A DNA stretch of 64,000 bases. It comes from Streptomyces sp. HD (GTDB lineage: Bacteria; Actinomycetota; Actinomycetes; Streptomycetales; Streptomycetaceae). This document shows positions 7,800 through 15,397 of this stretch, in pieces. The position numbers and the translations under genes are program-made. How positions within the stretch are numbered: the first letter of the stretch is position 1; every line of letters begins with the position of its first letter. Location: NCBI RefSeq assembly GCF_028369295.1, contig NZ_JAQMYP010000001.1, forward strand, positions 124,001-188,000, written 5' to 3'. The notes under the pieces were generated by a model. The model had not been told where the DNA came from and did no database searches. It was given only the letters and a program-made list of their open reading frames with translations.

Positions 7800-9005
7800 C
7801 GCGAACGGCTCGCCCGCGAGCCGCAGTTCACCACTGCCCTCGTCGACGTGGAAGACGCTGACGGTGCTCGACCGCTGGTTCGCCGCGAACAGCAGGGTGC
7901 CGTCCGGCGACAGGGCGATCTGCCGCGGGAAGTCCCCGGACACCGGCACCGTGCCGAGCAGCCTGAGGCGGGCGCCGTCCGACTCGACGGCGTAGCGCGC
8001 GAGGCTGTTGTGGCCCCGGTTGGCGAGATAGGCGTAGCGGCCGTTCGGCGTCACCACGAGCTGCGCCGGATAGCTGGTGCCGGAGCCCGTGCCCGTCTCC
8101 TGCTCGTCGCCCACGGTCAGCCGGCCCGAGTCGGCGTCGTACGTGCAGACCGCGACGGTGTTGTCGACCTCGTTGGCCAGATACGCGTACCGGCCGGCCG
8201 GGTGGAACGTGAGATGACGCGGGCCCGCACCGGGCTTGGTCTGCGCCCGCGCGACCTCGGTGAGCGTGCCCGCCTTCAGGTCGAGGCGATAGGTGTACAC
8301 GGTGTCCGTGCCCAGATCGACGGCGAGCACATGGCGCCCGTCGGGGCTGGTGATGAACTGGTGGGCGTGCGGACCCTCCTGGCCGGGACCGGGCGCCGGG
8401 CTGGAGTGCGTGACCAGGTCGGTGCGCTCGCCGAGCGCGCCCGAGGCGTCGACCGGATGCACGGCGACGCTGCCCGTGCCGTAGTTGGCGCTCAGCAGCC
8501 AGCGTCCGCTCGGATGCACCGACAGATGGCAGGGGGCCGCCCCGCCGGTGCTCCGGCTCCCCAGAATCTCGCGGTCGTCGAGACGGACGGCGGTCACGGC
8601 GCCGTCCTCGCGCTCGTTGACCGCGTACAGCGTCCGGCGGTTCGGGTGCAGCGCCAGATACGACGGGTCGCCGACGCCCGTGATCGTTCCGGTGCCGGTG
8701 ATGCGGCCCGTGGCCGGGTCGTAGGTGGCGAGCCCGATGCCCCGGCCGCCGCCCTCCACGGAGGTGTAGGTGCCGAGGTGGAGCGGGCGCGGACCGGACG
8801 GCTCGCGGCTCTCGGTCTGGGCGCTCGGGCGGGTCCCGGGGCTGTTCGTCCCGGAGGTCGCCGGGTCGGCCGCGTCCGGCGTGTCCGGCGTGTCCGCGGG
8901 GGCGGGCGCGTCGTCGCACGCCGTGGCCGCCGGGAGTGTCACACCGGCGGCCGATCCCGCGAGGGTGCCGACGAATCGGCGCCTGCTCAGCCCACCACTG
9001 CCCAT
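7767..9005 (-). CDS. Lactonase-family seven-bladed beta-propeller protein, Tat-exported
   Basis: About 412 residues. The N-terminus carries a twin-arginine signal (L-S-R-R-R-F-V-G, then a hydrophobic stretch ending near A-T-A-C-D), so it is exported folded and may be a lipoprotein through that Cys. The mature part has propeller repeats typical of the 6-phosphogluconolactonase-like (Pgl/YbhE, PF10282) family: HLGTYTS, PCHLSVHPSGRWLLSANYG, GPRHLTFHPAGRYAYLANE. Extracytoplasmic members are not proven lactonases, so the reaction is open. ATG 9005 is preferred because GAGG lies 7 bases upstream; an in-frame GTG at 9011 would place the start too close. Confidence 0.88.
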   Translation of the reverse strand: MGSGGLSRRRFVGTLAGSAAGVTLPAATACDDAPAPADTPDTPDAADPATSGTNSPGTRPSAQTESREPSGPRPLHLGTYTSVEGGGRGIGLATYDPATGRITGTGTITGVGDPSYLALHPNRRTLYAVNEREDGAVTAVRLDDREILGSRSTGGAAPCHLSVHPSGRWLLSANYGTGSVAVHPVDASGALGERTDLVTHSSPAPGPGQEGPHAHQFITSPDGRHVLAVDLGTDTVYTYRLDLKAGTLTEVARAQTKPGAGPRHLTFHPAGRYAYLANEVDNTVAVCTYDADSGRLTVGDEQETGTGSGTSYPAQLVVTPNGRYAYLANRGHNSLARYAVESDGARLRLLGTVPVSGDFPRQIALSPDGTLLFAANQRSSTVSVFHVDEGSGELRLAGEPFASPVAVCALPL

Positions 9006-9169
9006 GTCCACACCTCAGGTCGTCGGTCGTCGTGGTCGCGACAGCCACCTTGGCGTGGATCACCCGACGAGCGCAAGAAGGGCAACGGGCGTTGCATGTT
9101 GTGCAATGGTGAGCAGGGTCCCGTATCGTCGGCCGGCCCGTGCCATCCCACCGGCCGCCTCGTGCCGCC

Positions 9170-10228
9170 CTACCAGTCGCCGTCCTCCACCGGCTTGCCC
9201 TGGGCGTCCTTGAGCGGCAGCACCTGGCCCGGCGTGGGTGCCTGCCAGGGCTCGTGATCGTCGCCGAGCCAGTCGCCGACCGGCTTCACGGCCTCCAGGG
9301 TGTCGGTGGGGGCGAGATCCTCGGCGTCCTCGTCGTAGTAGTCGAACCAGGGCAGCCCCGCGCGTGTGTACGCCGCCCGGTCCACCGGCGACGGCGGGGG
9401 AGCCTCGCCGGTGATCCGGCGCCACTCCGGCGGCGTCACCAGATGGACGAAGACCCTGCCGCCGGGACGGTCCTCCCAGTCCGAGAGCGGGCGGTCGTCC
9501 TCGTAGACCTCCTGGCGCATCGAACCGCCGACCCCCAGCCCCATCGCCGCGACGGCCCGGCGCGCACGACCCGCCGGAGCGGCCGCGGGCGCCGGAACCG
9601 CGCCCTGGGGACCCGGTGCCGCCATGGGCAGCGCGGCGCCGTAGCCGCCGAACTGCGGCATCGCCCGCGCCAGCTCCCCGCGGCGCCGCTCCTCCGCACG
9701 CCACTCGGCCAGCCGGGGCTCCGTCAGCGCGAAGGACTGCAGCTGTACGCCGCCCCAGACCTCCTCGCCGGTGACCTGGCCCTCGACGGTCGCGCCCAGT
9801 CCCAGCGGCACCGCCACGAACTGGCGGACCGTGCCCTTGCCGGAGTTGATGCCGTCCAGCCAGGGCTGGCGGGGGAGTACGAGGTAGTTCTGCGGCTTGC
9901 GGGACAGCCGGTCGCTCCACGGCTTCCCCGAGACCGCGCACACCTTGCCCACCCCGACCTGGAGGGCCGCCGGTTCGGTGGTGCCGCCGAAACTGAGCCA
10001 CATCGCCTCGCGCAGGTAGACCGGCAGCATCACACCGCCCCGCGCCTTCCACGCCTCGGGAACCGTGTCCGGGTAGTCCGCCACCCGCCGGATCGGGAAC
10101 TCGCCGAGCCCCGGCGGCAGCGGATGCGTGCCCTTCTCCGGCAGCCGCAGCGTCCGGATGAACCGCACCGCCACACCGCCCGGCAACCGCAGCGTGTCTC
10201 CGTCGATCCGTACGTTCGTGTCGGTCAT
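9170..10228 (-). CDS. Conserved hypothetical protein
   Basis: 352 residues; I do not recognise a named domain. Start ATG 10228 has GAGGAG 8 bases upstream; a longer frame upstream has no ribosome site. It begins T-D-T-N-V-R-I-D-G-D-T and has no signal peptide or membrane segment. The N-terminal two thirds look compact and globular (LREAMWLSFGG, KPWSDRLSRKPQNYLVLPRQ). A Pro/Ala-rich linker near residues 200-230 precedes an acidic, Asp/Pro-rich C-terminal region. It precedes the FUSC membrane protein on the same strand, 44 bases downstream of that gene's stop, so the two may be co-transcribed. Confidence 0.75.
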   Translation of the reverse strand: MTDTNVRIDGDTLRLPGGVAVRFIRTLRLPEKGTHPLPPGLGEFPIRRVADYPDTVPEAWKARGGVMLPVYLREAMWLSFGGTTEPAALQVGVGKVCAVSGKPWSDRLSRKPQNYLVLPRQPWLDGINSGKGTVRQFVAVPLGLGATVEGQVTGEEVWGGVQLQSFALTEPRLAEWRAEERRRGELARAMPQFGGYGAALPMAAPGPQGAVPAPAAAPAGRARRAVAAMGLGVGGSMRQEVYEDDRPLSDWEDRPGGRVFVHLVTPPEWRRITGEAPPPSPVDRAAYTRAGLPWFDYYDEDAEDLAPTDTLEAVKPVGDWLGDDHEPWQAPTPGQVLPLKDAQGKPVEDGDW

Positions 10229-10272
10229 CGGCCCGCTCCTCGCGTCAGGCGCCGACCCCGTCCCGGCGCTCC

Positions 10273-11526
10273 CTAGCGAGAACGTCCGCCCAGCCCGGTA
10301 CGGTTCCGCCACAGCTGTTCCTGTACGCCCATGCGCTCCCGCAGCCGGGTCAGACGGGGCATGCGTGAGCGCTGCTCCTGGGAGACACGGTCCAGTTCCT
10401 CCAGCAGGCGCCGCGAGCGGTGCTCGGTGTCGAGTTCGTCGAGGATGCGGTTCACCTCGGTCAGGACGGCGCCGTGCAGCTGCCAGTGCCCGGTCTCGCG
10501 CTCGGCTTCCTCGCGCAGCAGCAGGGCGAGCTTGTCGCGGGTGCCCGCCGCCGTGCGGAGCTCCGCGGACAGCCGGGACTCCGCCGCGTCGGCGTTGCTG
10601 CTGACATGCGTGGTGACCAGCACCGAGAAGCTGACCACCGCGTCGGCGATCTCGGACAGCAACTGGTCGACGACGGTGCCCGTCTCCTTCGCGAACAGCG
10701 GCTCGGGCTCACGCTCCTTGGCGAGGTCGGTCAAGGTGCGCGCGAGCACCCGCAGCACGACCGTGCAGATCTCCAGCGTGTCCAGCCCGGTGCGCAGCAC
10801 CACACGGTGCAGCAGGCTGTCGCGCACCCGCGGATTGAGCCGCAGACTGTCCTCGGCCTGCTTCAGTGCCGCGTCCACCTCGACGATGTCGTGGTCGAGC
10901 CGGCGCGCCTCGTGCAGCCGGGCCGCGGCCTGCTCGAACGGCTGTCGGCCGGCGGCCTCCTCGCCGATGCGCAGCATCAACTGCCGCAGCCTGCGGGCCA
11001 GTCCCTCAAGGGATTCACCGGCCTCGTCCACCCACACCGGTGGCGCGAGCAGCAGATTGAAGCCGAGCCCGACCACCGCGCCGATCAGCGTCTCCAGAAT
11101 CCGCGCCCAGGCCGTGTCCCCGACGGTCGTGACCCCGAGGACCAGCATTGCGCTGATCGCCACTTCGGGCACGTACTCGTCGACCCGCACCAGATGCCCG
11201 ACCGCCAGCGAGGCCACGATCAGCAGCGCCAGGCTCCACCAGGTCAGGCCGACCAGCAGGCTGAAGGCGATGGCCACCAGGACGCCGGCGACCACGGAGT
11301 TCACCCGGCGGATGCCGTTGGTGAGGGTGGCATAGAGGGTGACCTGGACGACCAGCAGCGCGGTCAGCGGCGCGGTCAGCGGCGCCTGCTCCGGGCTCAG
11401 GCGCAGAGCGATGACATACGCGATCGTCGCCGCGGCGGCCGACCGGAGCGTCTGCACCACCACGGGATCGCGGCGCAGCCTTGCGAGCCGCTCTCGCAGC
11501 GCCGTCCCCTCACGTGCCTCTCGCAT
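10273..11526 (-). CDS. FUSC-family / aromatic acid exporter-like membrane protein
   Basis: About 417 residues. Residues ~20-170 hold five or six hydrophobic segments (AAATIAYVIALRL, LTALLVVQVTLYATL, VVAGVLVAIAFSLLVGLTW, ALLIVASLAVGHLV, IGAVVGLGFNLLLAPPVWV). The remaining ~240 residues are soluble, helical and charged, probably coiled coil. This layout matches the FUSC/ArAE family of putative effluxers of aromatic acids and other compounds. ATG 11526 gives the usual start just before the first helix; the ribosome site (GGAAAGGGAA) is a little far upstream, and a longer frame exists but looks non-coding. Confidence 0.82.
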   Translation of the reverse strand: MREAREGTALRERLARLRRDPVVVQTLRSAAAATIAYVIALRLSPEQAPLTAPLTALLVVQVTLYATLTNGIRRVNSVVAGVLVAIAFSLLVGLTWWSLALLIVASLAVGHLVRVDEYVPEVAISAMLVLGVTTVGDTAWARILETLIGAVVGLGFNLLLAPPVWVDEAGESLEGLARRLRQLMLRIGEEAAGRQPFEQAAARLHEARRLDHDIVEVDAALKQAEDSLRLNPRVRDSLLHRVVLRTGLDTLEICTVVLRVLARTLTDLAKEREPEPLFAKETGTVVDQLLSEIADAVVSFSVLVTTHVSSNADAAESRLSAELRTAAGTRDKLALLLREEAERETGHWQLHGAVLTEVNRILDELDTEHRSRRLLEELDRVSQEQRSRMPRLTRLRERMGVQEQLWRNRTGLGGRSR

Positions 11527-11787
11527 CCTCGGGCTGTTCCCTTTCCACAGATGCTTCCCACCCACTGATTGCGGAACGTGACGGTCCGCAAGGAACCCCA
11601 GATTGATCGCAGCGGCCGCGATACGGCAAGGGGCTGGGCTGGTGATCATCGACACCCGCGCGAGGCCGGGCGGCCGACCGGGCCCTGGGATGGGGAAAAC
11701 CCCCGCCGTCCCCCTGTGGTGCTCCGCACCCGGAGACGGAGGATCACCGTATGGTGCCCGCCCGTCCGGACGAGCAAGTCTTGGATC

Positions 11788-13119
11788 ATGAGACAGCATC
11801 GGACCGGATTAGTGCTGACCCTGTTCATCATCCTCGCCGCCCTGACGACCGGCATCCCGGCCACGGCGGCACCGGCCCCCACCACGGTCGTCGAGGCGCT
11901 GGACCGCTCCGCCCACCCGCTGCGGAGCCATGAACCGGGCGGCGACACCGGCGATCTGCGTCCGCTGGACCGGATGATCGGCGATGCACGCGTCGTCGGC
12001 CTGGGCGAGGCCACCCACAGCTCGCACGAGTTCTTCGCCCTCAAGGACCGGGTCTTCCGCCACCTGGCCGAGGAGAAGGGCTTCCGCACCTTCGCCCTGG
12101 AGGCGCCCTGGAGTACCGGACTGCGTCTCGACGACTACGTCCTGCACGGCAAGGGCGACCCCCGGCGCATCATGCGCGAGGAGTTCCAGCGGGACTACCT
12201 GTGGTGGAACAACACCGACTATCTGCGGCTGCTGCAGTGGATGCGCGCGTACAACGTCCGGCACCCGGACGATCCGGTCCGGTTCATGGGCGACGACTTC
12301 GCCTGGGCCGGTCCCGAGCTGTACGACGAGGTCACCCGCTATGTGGCTCGCGCGCACCCAGACCTCCTGGCCCGTTTCACCGACCTGTACCGCGGGCTGC
12401 GGCCCACGCAGGCCACGGGCGCGTACATCGATCAGTACCTGAAGAAGCCGTATACCGACCGCAAGCAGATGGCGGCCCGGACCGGTGAGGCGCTGAGGCT
12501 GCTGCGGCAGCAGTCGCCGGGTGCCGACAGGGAGGCGTACGACTGGGCGGTCCAGCACGCCACGGCCGTCGACCAGACCGCCCGTGGCTATGCCTTCGAC
12601 TTCGAGGACGAGCGGCAGCTCAGCGCCGCCATGCGCTACCGCGACTCGGTCATGGCCGACAACGTGGCCTGGTGGGCGGAGCACACCGGCACCAAGGTCC
12701 TGCTGTCTGCGCACAACGGCCACGTCGCCTACGTACCGGACGACCCCGCCCACTACCCGAAGGTGCAGGGCGCGTTCCTGCGCGACCGGCTCGGTGACGC
12801 GTACGTCAGCGTCGGCTTCACCTTCTACCGCGGCTCGTTCAACGCCACCGCACCCGACGAGAAGGTGCAGAGGTTCACCCTGGGACCGGCGGGCCCCGGC
12901 AGCAACGAGCGGACGCTCGACCGGGTGCGCCACCGTGACTACGTCGTCGACCTGCGGACCGCGCCGCAGCCGGCCCGCGCCTGGCTGAGGGAGGCGAGGC
13001 CGACCCGCAGCATCGGCACGGCGTACCCGTGGCCGGAGTACGACACAGCCCTCGCCCGCAGCCACGACGTCCTGATCCATCTGCACCGGGTGGCGGCGGC
13101 GACACTGCGGGACCGGTGA
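11788..13119 (+). CDS. Secreted erythromycin esterase-family protein
   Basis: 443 residues. A classical signal peptide is visible (R-Q-H-R-T-G, then L-V-L-T-L-F-I-I-L-A-A-L, cleavage near A-T-A-A-P). The mature part matches the erythromycin esterase (EreA/EreB-like) family: the motif VVGLGEATHSSHEFF with the active-site Glu/His, RPVRFMGDDFAW-like segment, and LLSAHNGHVAY near the C-terminus. Cytoplasmic EreB opens macrolide lactones; secreted actinomycete members have unproven substrates, so resistance should not be assumed. No good ribosome site is seen before ATG 11788. The stop is 16 bases from the convergent FBP gene. Confidence 0.88.
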   Translation: MRQHRTGLVLTLFIILAALTTGIPATAAPAPTTVVEALDRSAHPLRSHEPGGDTGDLRPLDRMIGDARVVGLGEATHSSHEFFALKDRVFRHLAEEKGFRTFALEAPWSTGLRLDDYVLHGKGDPRRIMREEFQRDYLWWNNTDYLRLLQWMRAYNVRHPDDPVRFMGDDFAWAGPELYDEVTRYVARAHPDLLARFTDLYRGLRPTQATGAYIDQYLKKPYTDRKQMAARTGEALRLLRQQSPGADREAYDWAVQHATAVDQTARGYAFDFEDERQLSAAMRYRDSVMADNVAWWAEHTGTKVLLSAHNGHVAYVPDDPAHYPKVQGAFLRDRLGDAYVSVGFTFYRGSFNATAPDEKVQRFTLGPAGPGSNERTLDRVRHRDYVVDLRTAPQPARAWLREARPTRSIGTAYPWPEYDTALARSHDVLIHLHRVAAATLRDR

Positions 13120-13135
13120 CCGCGGCCGCCCGCGC

Positions 13136-13636
13136 TCAGCCGTACACCTTGCCGAGGAAGGCGGACAGATTGCCCGACGTCCGGGCGATCTGTTCCTCCA
13201 GCGTGAGGCTCTCCTCGAAGCGGGCCATGGCTCCCGTCGCCGGTACCTTCTTGCCGCGCACATAGAGGGAACAGGCGAGGTCGGTGCACATGTAGGCGCC
13301 GACCGTGTTGCCGTCGCGGCCGGCCGGGCCCGCCTTGCGCGCGGTCATCAGCGAGACGCCGCCCCGCGGGTGGGTCGTCAGGCACAGCGAGCACATGCTG
13401 CGGTGCAGGAAGCCGCGCTGGGCGGGCTGAAAGCGCAACGCCACGCCGACGAGCCGTCCGTCGTGCTCGGTGACCAGCTGACTGCGGTCCGGCGCCCCGG
13501 GATCCCGCCAGCCCAGGAAGTCCAGGTCGTCCCAAGGGAGTTCGTCGAGATCCCGGGGCACGTACAGGCGCTTGGCCTCGCCCTTCGAGCAGTTGATGAA
13601 GGAGTTGCGGATGTCCTGCTCGGTGAGTGATCTCAT
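13136..13636 (-). CDS. FBP-domain protein, FusB-like EF-G-binding zinc-finger protein
   Basis: 166 residues from ATG 13636 (GGAG-like site upstream). The C-terminal half carries a treble-clef zinc finger: C-S-L-C near residue 85 and C-T-D-L-A-C near 125, with the intervening RGGVSLMTARKAG. This is the elongation-factor-G-binding C-terminal fold of the FusB/FusC family (PF16571), whose staphylococcal members free EF-G from fusidic-acid-stalled ribosomes. The actinomycete homologues are uncharacterised, so ribosome rescue or fusidic acid tolerance is inference. A 19-bp palindrome lies between it and the divergent DUF3626 gene. Confidence 0.82.
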   Translation of the reverse strand: MRSLTEQDIRNSFINCSKGEAKRLYVPRDLDELPWDDLDFLGWRDPGAPDRSQLVTEHDGRLVGVALRFQPAQRGFLHRSMCSLCLTTHPRGGVSLMTARKAGPAGRDGNTVGAYMCTDLACSLYVRGKKVPATGAMARFEESLTLEEQIARTSGNLSAFLGKVYG

Positions 13637-13701
13637 GGGGGTCTCCAGAGGAGTCGATCGGTAAAGGCCGAAGGCCGAAGGACAGAGACGCCAAAAGGCG
13701 A

Positions 13702-13720
13702 AACCTAGGGGTACTAGGTT
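13702..13720. promoter_or_regulatory. 19-bp palindrome in the FBP/DUF3626 divergent promoter region
   Basis: Arms AACCTAG (13702-13708) and CTAGGTT (13714-13720) are perfectly inverted around GGGTA. A further CTAGG occurs about 15 bases to the right (13726). The position between two divergent starts fits a repressor operator; the regulator is unknown. Confidence 0.45.
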
Positions 13721-13756
13721 AAAGGCTAGGGTAGGCAGCATGATGAGGGGGAGCCA

Positions 13757-14680
13757 GTGAATTTCGGTCCTGTCGGAAGACCTCGTGCCCGGGCGGCACT
13801 GCGGCACGTCGCGGCATCCTCCACGGGGCCCGCCCTCGACCCCGACGTGCGCGTCACCCTCAACTTCCACCCCGACCGGCTGGTGCGGGGCGTGCCGATC
13901 CTGCGCGCGCTGGCCGAGGACGGCGCGTACCACTCGCAGTTCGTCACCGGCACCAGCAACGGCGGCCTCACCGCCCACCCCGGCGGTGACCGCTGGCGCT
14001 GGGAGAGCCGGATCTTCGGCGGGGTGTACGACGACGCACCCGCGCACGAGCGTCCGGTGTACGGCGCCCTGAACTTCCGGCACCAAGTCGTCGGCGCCGC
14101 CCCGCGGTTCGGCTCCTCGCACTTCCGGCTGACCGGCGCGGCCCTCACCCGCGCCACGTTCTGCTACCCGGACAGCGCCGCCGAACCGACGGACTTCGGC
14201 GTTGCCGCCGGGCTGCATCTCGTCGCGCTCGCAGAGTCCGACGAGCAGGATGCCCTCAACGACTACATCGAGGCGCAGATCCACGGCGGGGTCGTCCTGG
14301 CCGCCGACGTGGAGGCCGTCGTCCTGGACGCCTGCTACCGCGGCACCCCCGTCGAGATCGCGGCGCGCCTGCTGCCCTGCCCCGTCGAGTGGCACCCCGG
14401 CTACCGGCTCACCGTGCCCGAGCTGCGCCGGCACGCGGACTACCGCGGCCAGGAGTACGCCGACCTGGGCGCCCGGATCGCCGAGGACGGCCACCTCGAC
14501 CCGCGCGTCATCGGGGACGCCGCGCGCACGGGGCGGTACGAGCTCCAGGACCTGAAGAAGGTGTGGCACACCCTCGCCCGCTTCGGTGCCCCACGGGGCG
14601 CGGGCACGGCCTACTCCGGTCCGTCCGGGGCGGTCGGCGTCGGCGGCCAAACACCCGGCGTGAGCACCCCCAGTGCGTAG
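13757..14680 (+). CDS. DUF3626 domain-containing protein
   Basis: 307 residues starting at GTG 13757 behind GAGGGGGAG. The sequence matches the DUF3626 family through VRVTLNFHPDRL, then YHSQFVTGTSNGGLT, RFGSSHFRL and IEAQIHGGV. Function is unknown. The spacing of conserved His, Asp and Glu residues suggests an enzyme, possibly ADP-ribosyltransferase-like, but this is a guess. No signal peptide or membrane helix. The last 70 bases overlap the convergent PAS-LuxR gene. Confidence 0.85.
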   Translation: MNFGPVGRPRARAALRHVAASSTGPALDPDVRVTLNFHPDRLVRGVPILRALAEDGAYHSQFVTGTSNGGLTAHPGGDRWRWESRIFGGVYDDAPAHERPVYGALNFRHQVVGAAPRFGSSHFRLTGAALTRATFCYPDSAAEPTDFGVAAGLHLVALAESDEQDALNDYIEAQIHGGVVLAADVEAVVLDACYRGTPVEIAARLLPCPVEWHPGYRLTVPELRRHADYRGQEYADLGARIAEDGHLDPRVIGDAARTGRYELQDLKKVWHTLARFGAPRGAGTAYSGPSGAVGVGGQTPGVSTPSA

Positions 14681-15261
14681 GCCCGAGCCACCAACTCCGT
14701 GCGGTTCGCTGCGTCCCACCGTGCCGACAGGCGTCGCAGGTGGTAGTTCACGCCGTCCACCGTGAGGCCGGTCTCGCGGGCGGCCCGGGCGGTGGTGGCG
14801 CCGCCGGCGAGGAGTGCCAGGACGCGTGCCTCCATCGGCGCCACCTGCACGGGCCTGCGCTCAGGGGCCTCGCGTTCGCCCAGGATCCGCAGCATCACCA
14901 GCAGTGCCGGTGTCTCCTCGACGGTGTCGCTCACCGGGTCCGCCGTCAGCTCCCCGTACCGCTCCGTGCCGCCGGGTGCCCGCCAGCGCACCGACACCTG
15001 GTACCGCGAGCGGTGCCGCAGTCGCAGCGCCTCGGCGATCCGCTCCACCTGCGTCGCCTCCTGCGGCCGGAACAACTCCAGCACGTCCCGGCCGCGCAGC
15101 CGCCCGGGCGTCGTACCGCACTCCGTGCCCATCGCCGGATTGGCCAGCTGGACCGCGCCGTACACATCGCAGACCGCGATCGGCACCGGTACGCGGTCGA
15201 AGACCAGCAGGGCGCGGTTGCGCCACACCACGGCCCCCGGGCGAGACCAGTCCACCAGCAC
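14611..15261 (-). CDS. PAS-LuxR family transcriptional regulator
   Basis: 216 residues. The first ~115 form a PAS sensor (ALLVFDRVPVPIAVCDVYGA, LANPAMGTECG, then the strand Y-Q-V-S-V-R-W-R). The end is a LuxR/GerE helix-turn-helix (MEARVLALLAGGATTARAAR, TVDGVNYHLRRL). It is convergent with DUF3626 and divergent from the P450-reductase fusion; a perfect 30-bp palindrome lies in the gap. The simplest reading is a local regulator of the P450 that senses a small hydrophobic ligand or a redox cofactor; the ligand is not predictable. Confidence 0.87.
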   Translation of the reverse strand: MLVDWSRPGAVVWRNRALLVFDRVPVPIAVCDVYGAVQLANPAMGTECGTTPGRLRGRDVLELFRPQEATQVERIAEALRLRHRSRYQVSVRWRAPGGTERYGELTADPVSDTVEETPALLVMLRILGEREAPERRPVQVAPMEARVLALLAGGATTARAARETGLTVDGVNYHLRRLSARWDAANRTELVARAYALGVLTPGVWPPTPTAPDGPE

Positions 15262-15293
15262 CTCCGGTCGCTCGGCGCAACAGCGACGTACAT

Positions 15294-15323
15294 CCCGGCA
15301 CTACACAATCATGTAGTGCCGGG
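15294..15323. promoter_or_regulatory. Perfect 30-bp palindrome between PAS-LuxR and P450-reductase genes
   Basis: Two 12-base arms, CCCGGCACTACA (15294-15305) and its exact complement TGTAGTGCCGGG (15312-15323), flank the 6-base spacer CAATCA. It lies 32 bases from the LuxR start and about 75 from the P450 start, so it is better explained as an operator for the adjacent regulator than as a terminator. No U-run follows in either direction. Confidence 0.65.
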
Positions 15324-15397
15324 CTGCGCGCGGCCGGGGCACGTCCATGACGCTTGAACGCAGTACTTTCCGTACCGCGAAAGGCAGTTGTCGCACC

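Noticed and set aside
9361..10052. Additional minus-strand frames over the hypothetical protein at 9170-10228
   Set aside because: Only one frame has a ribosome site and balanced amino-acid composition.
11788..13119. Macrolide resistance gene
   Set aside because: The family match is clear, but the protein is secreted and distant from proven EreA/EreB enzymes, so I only report the family.
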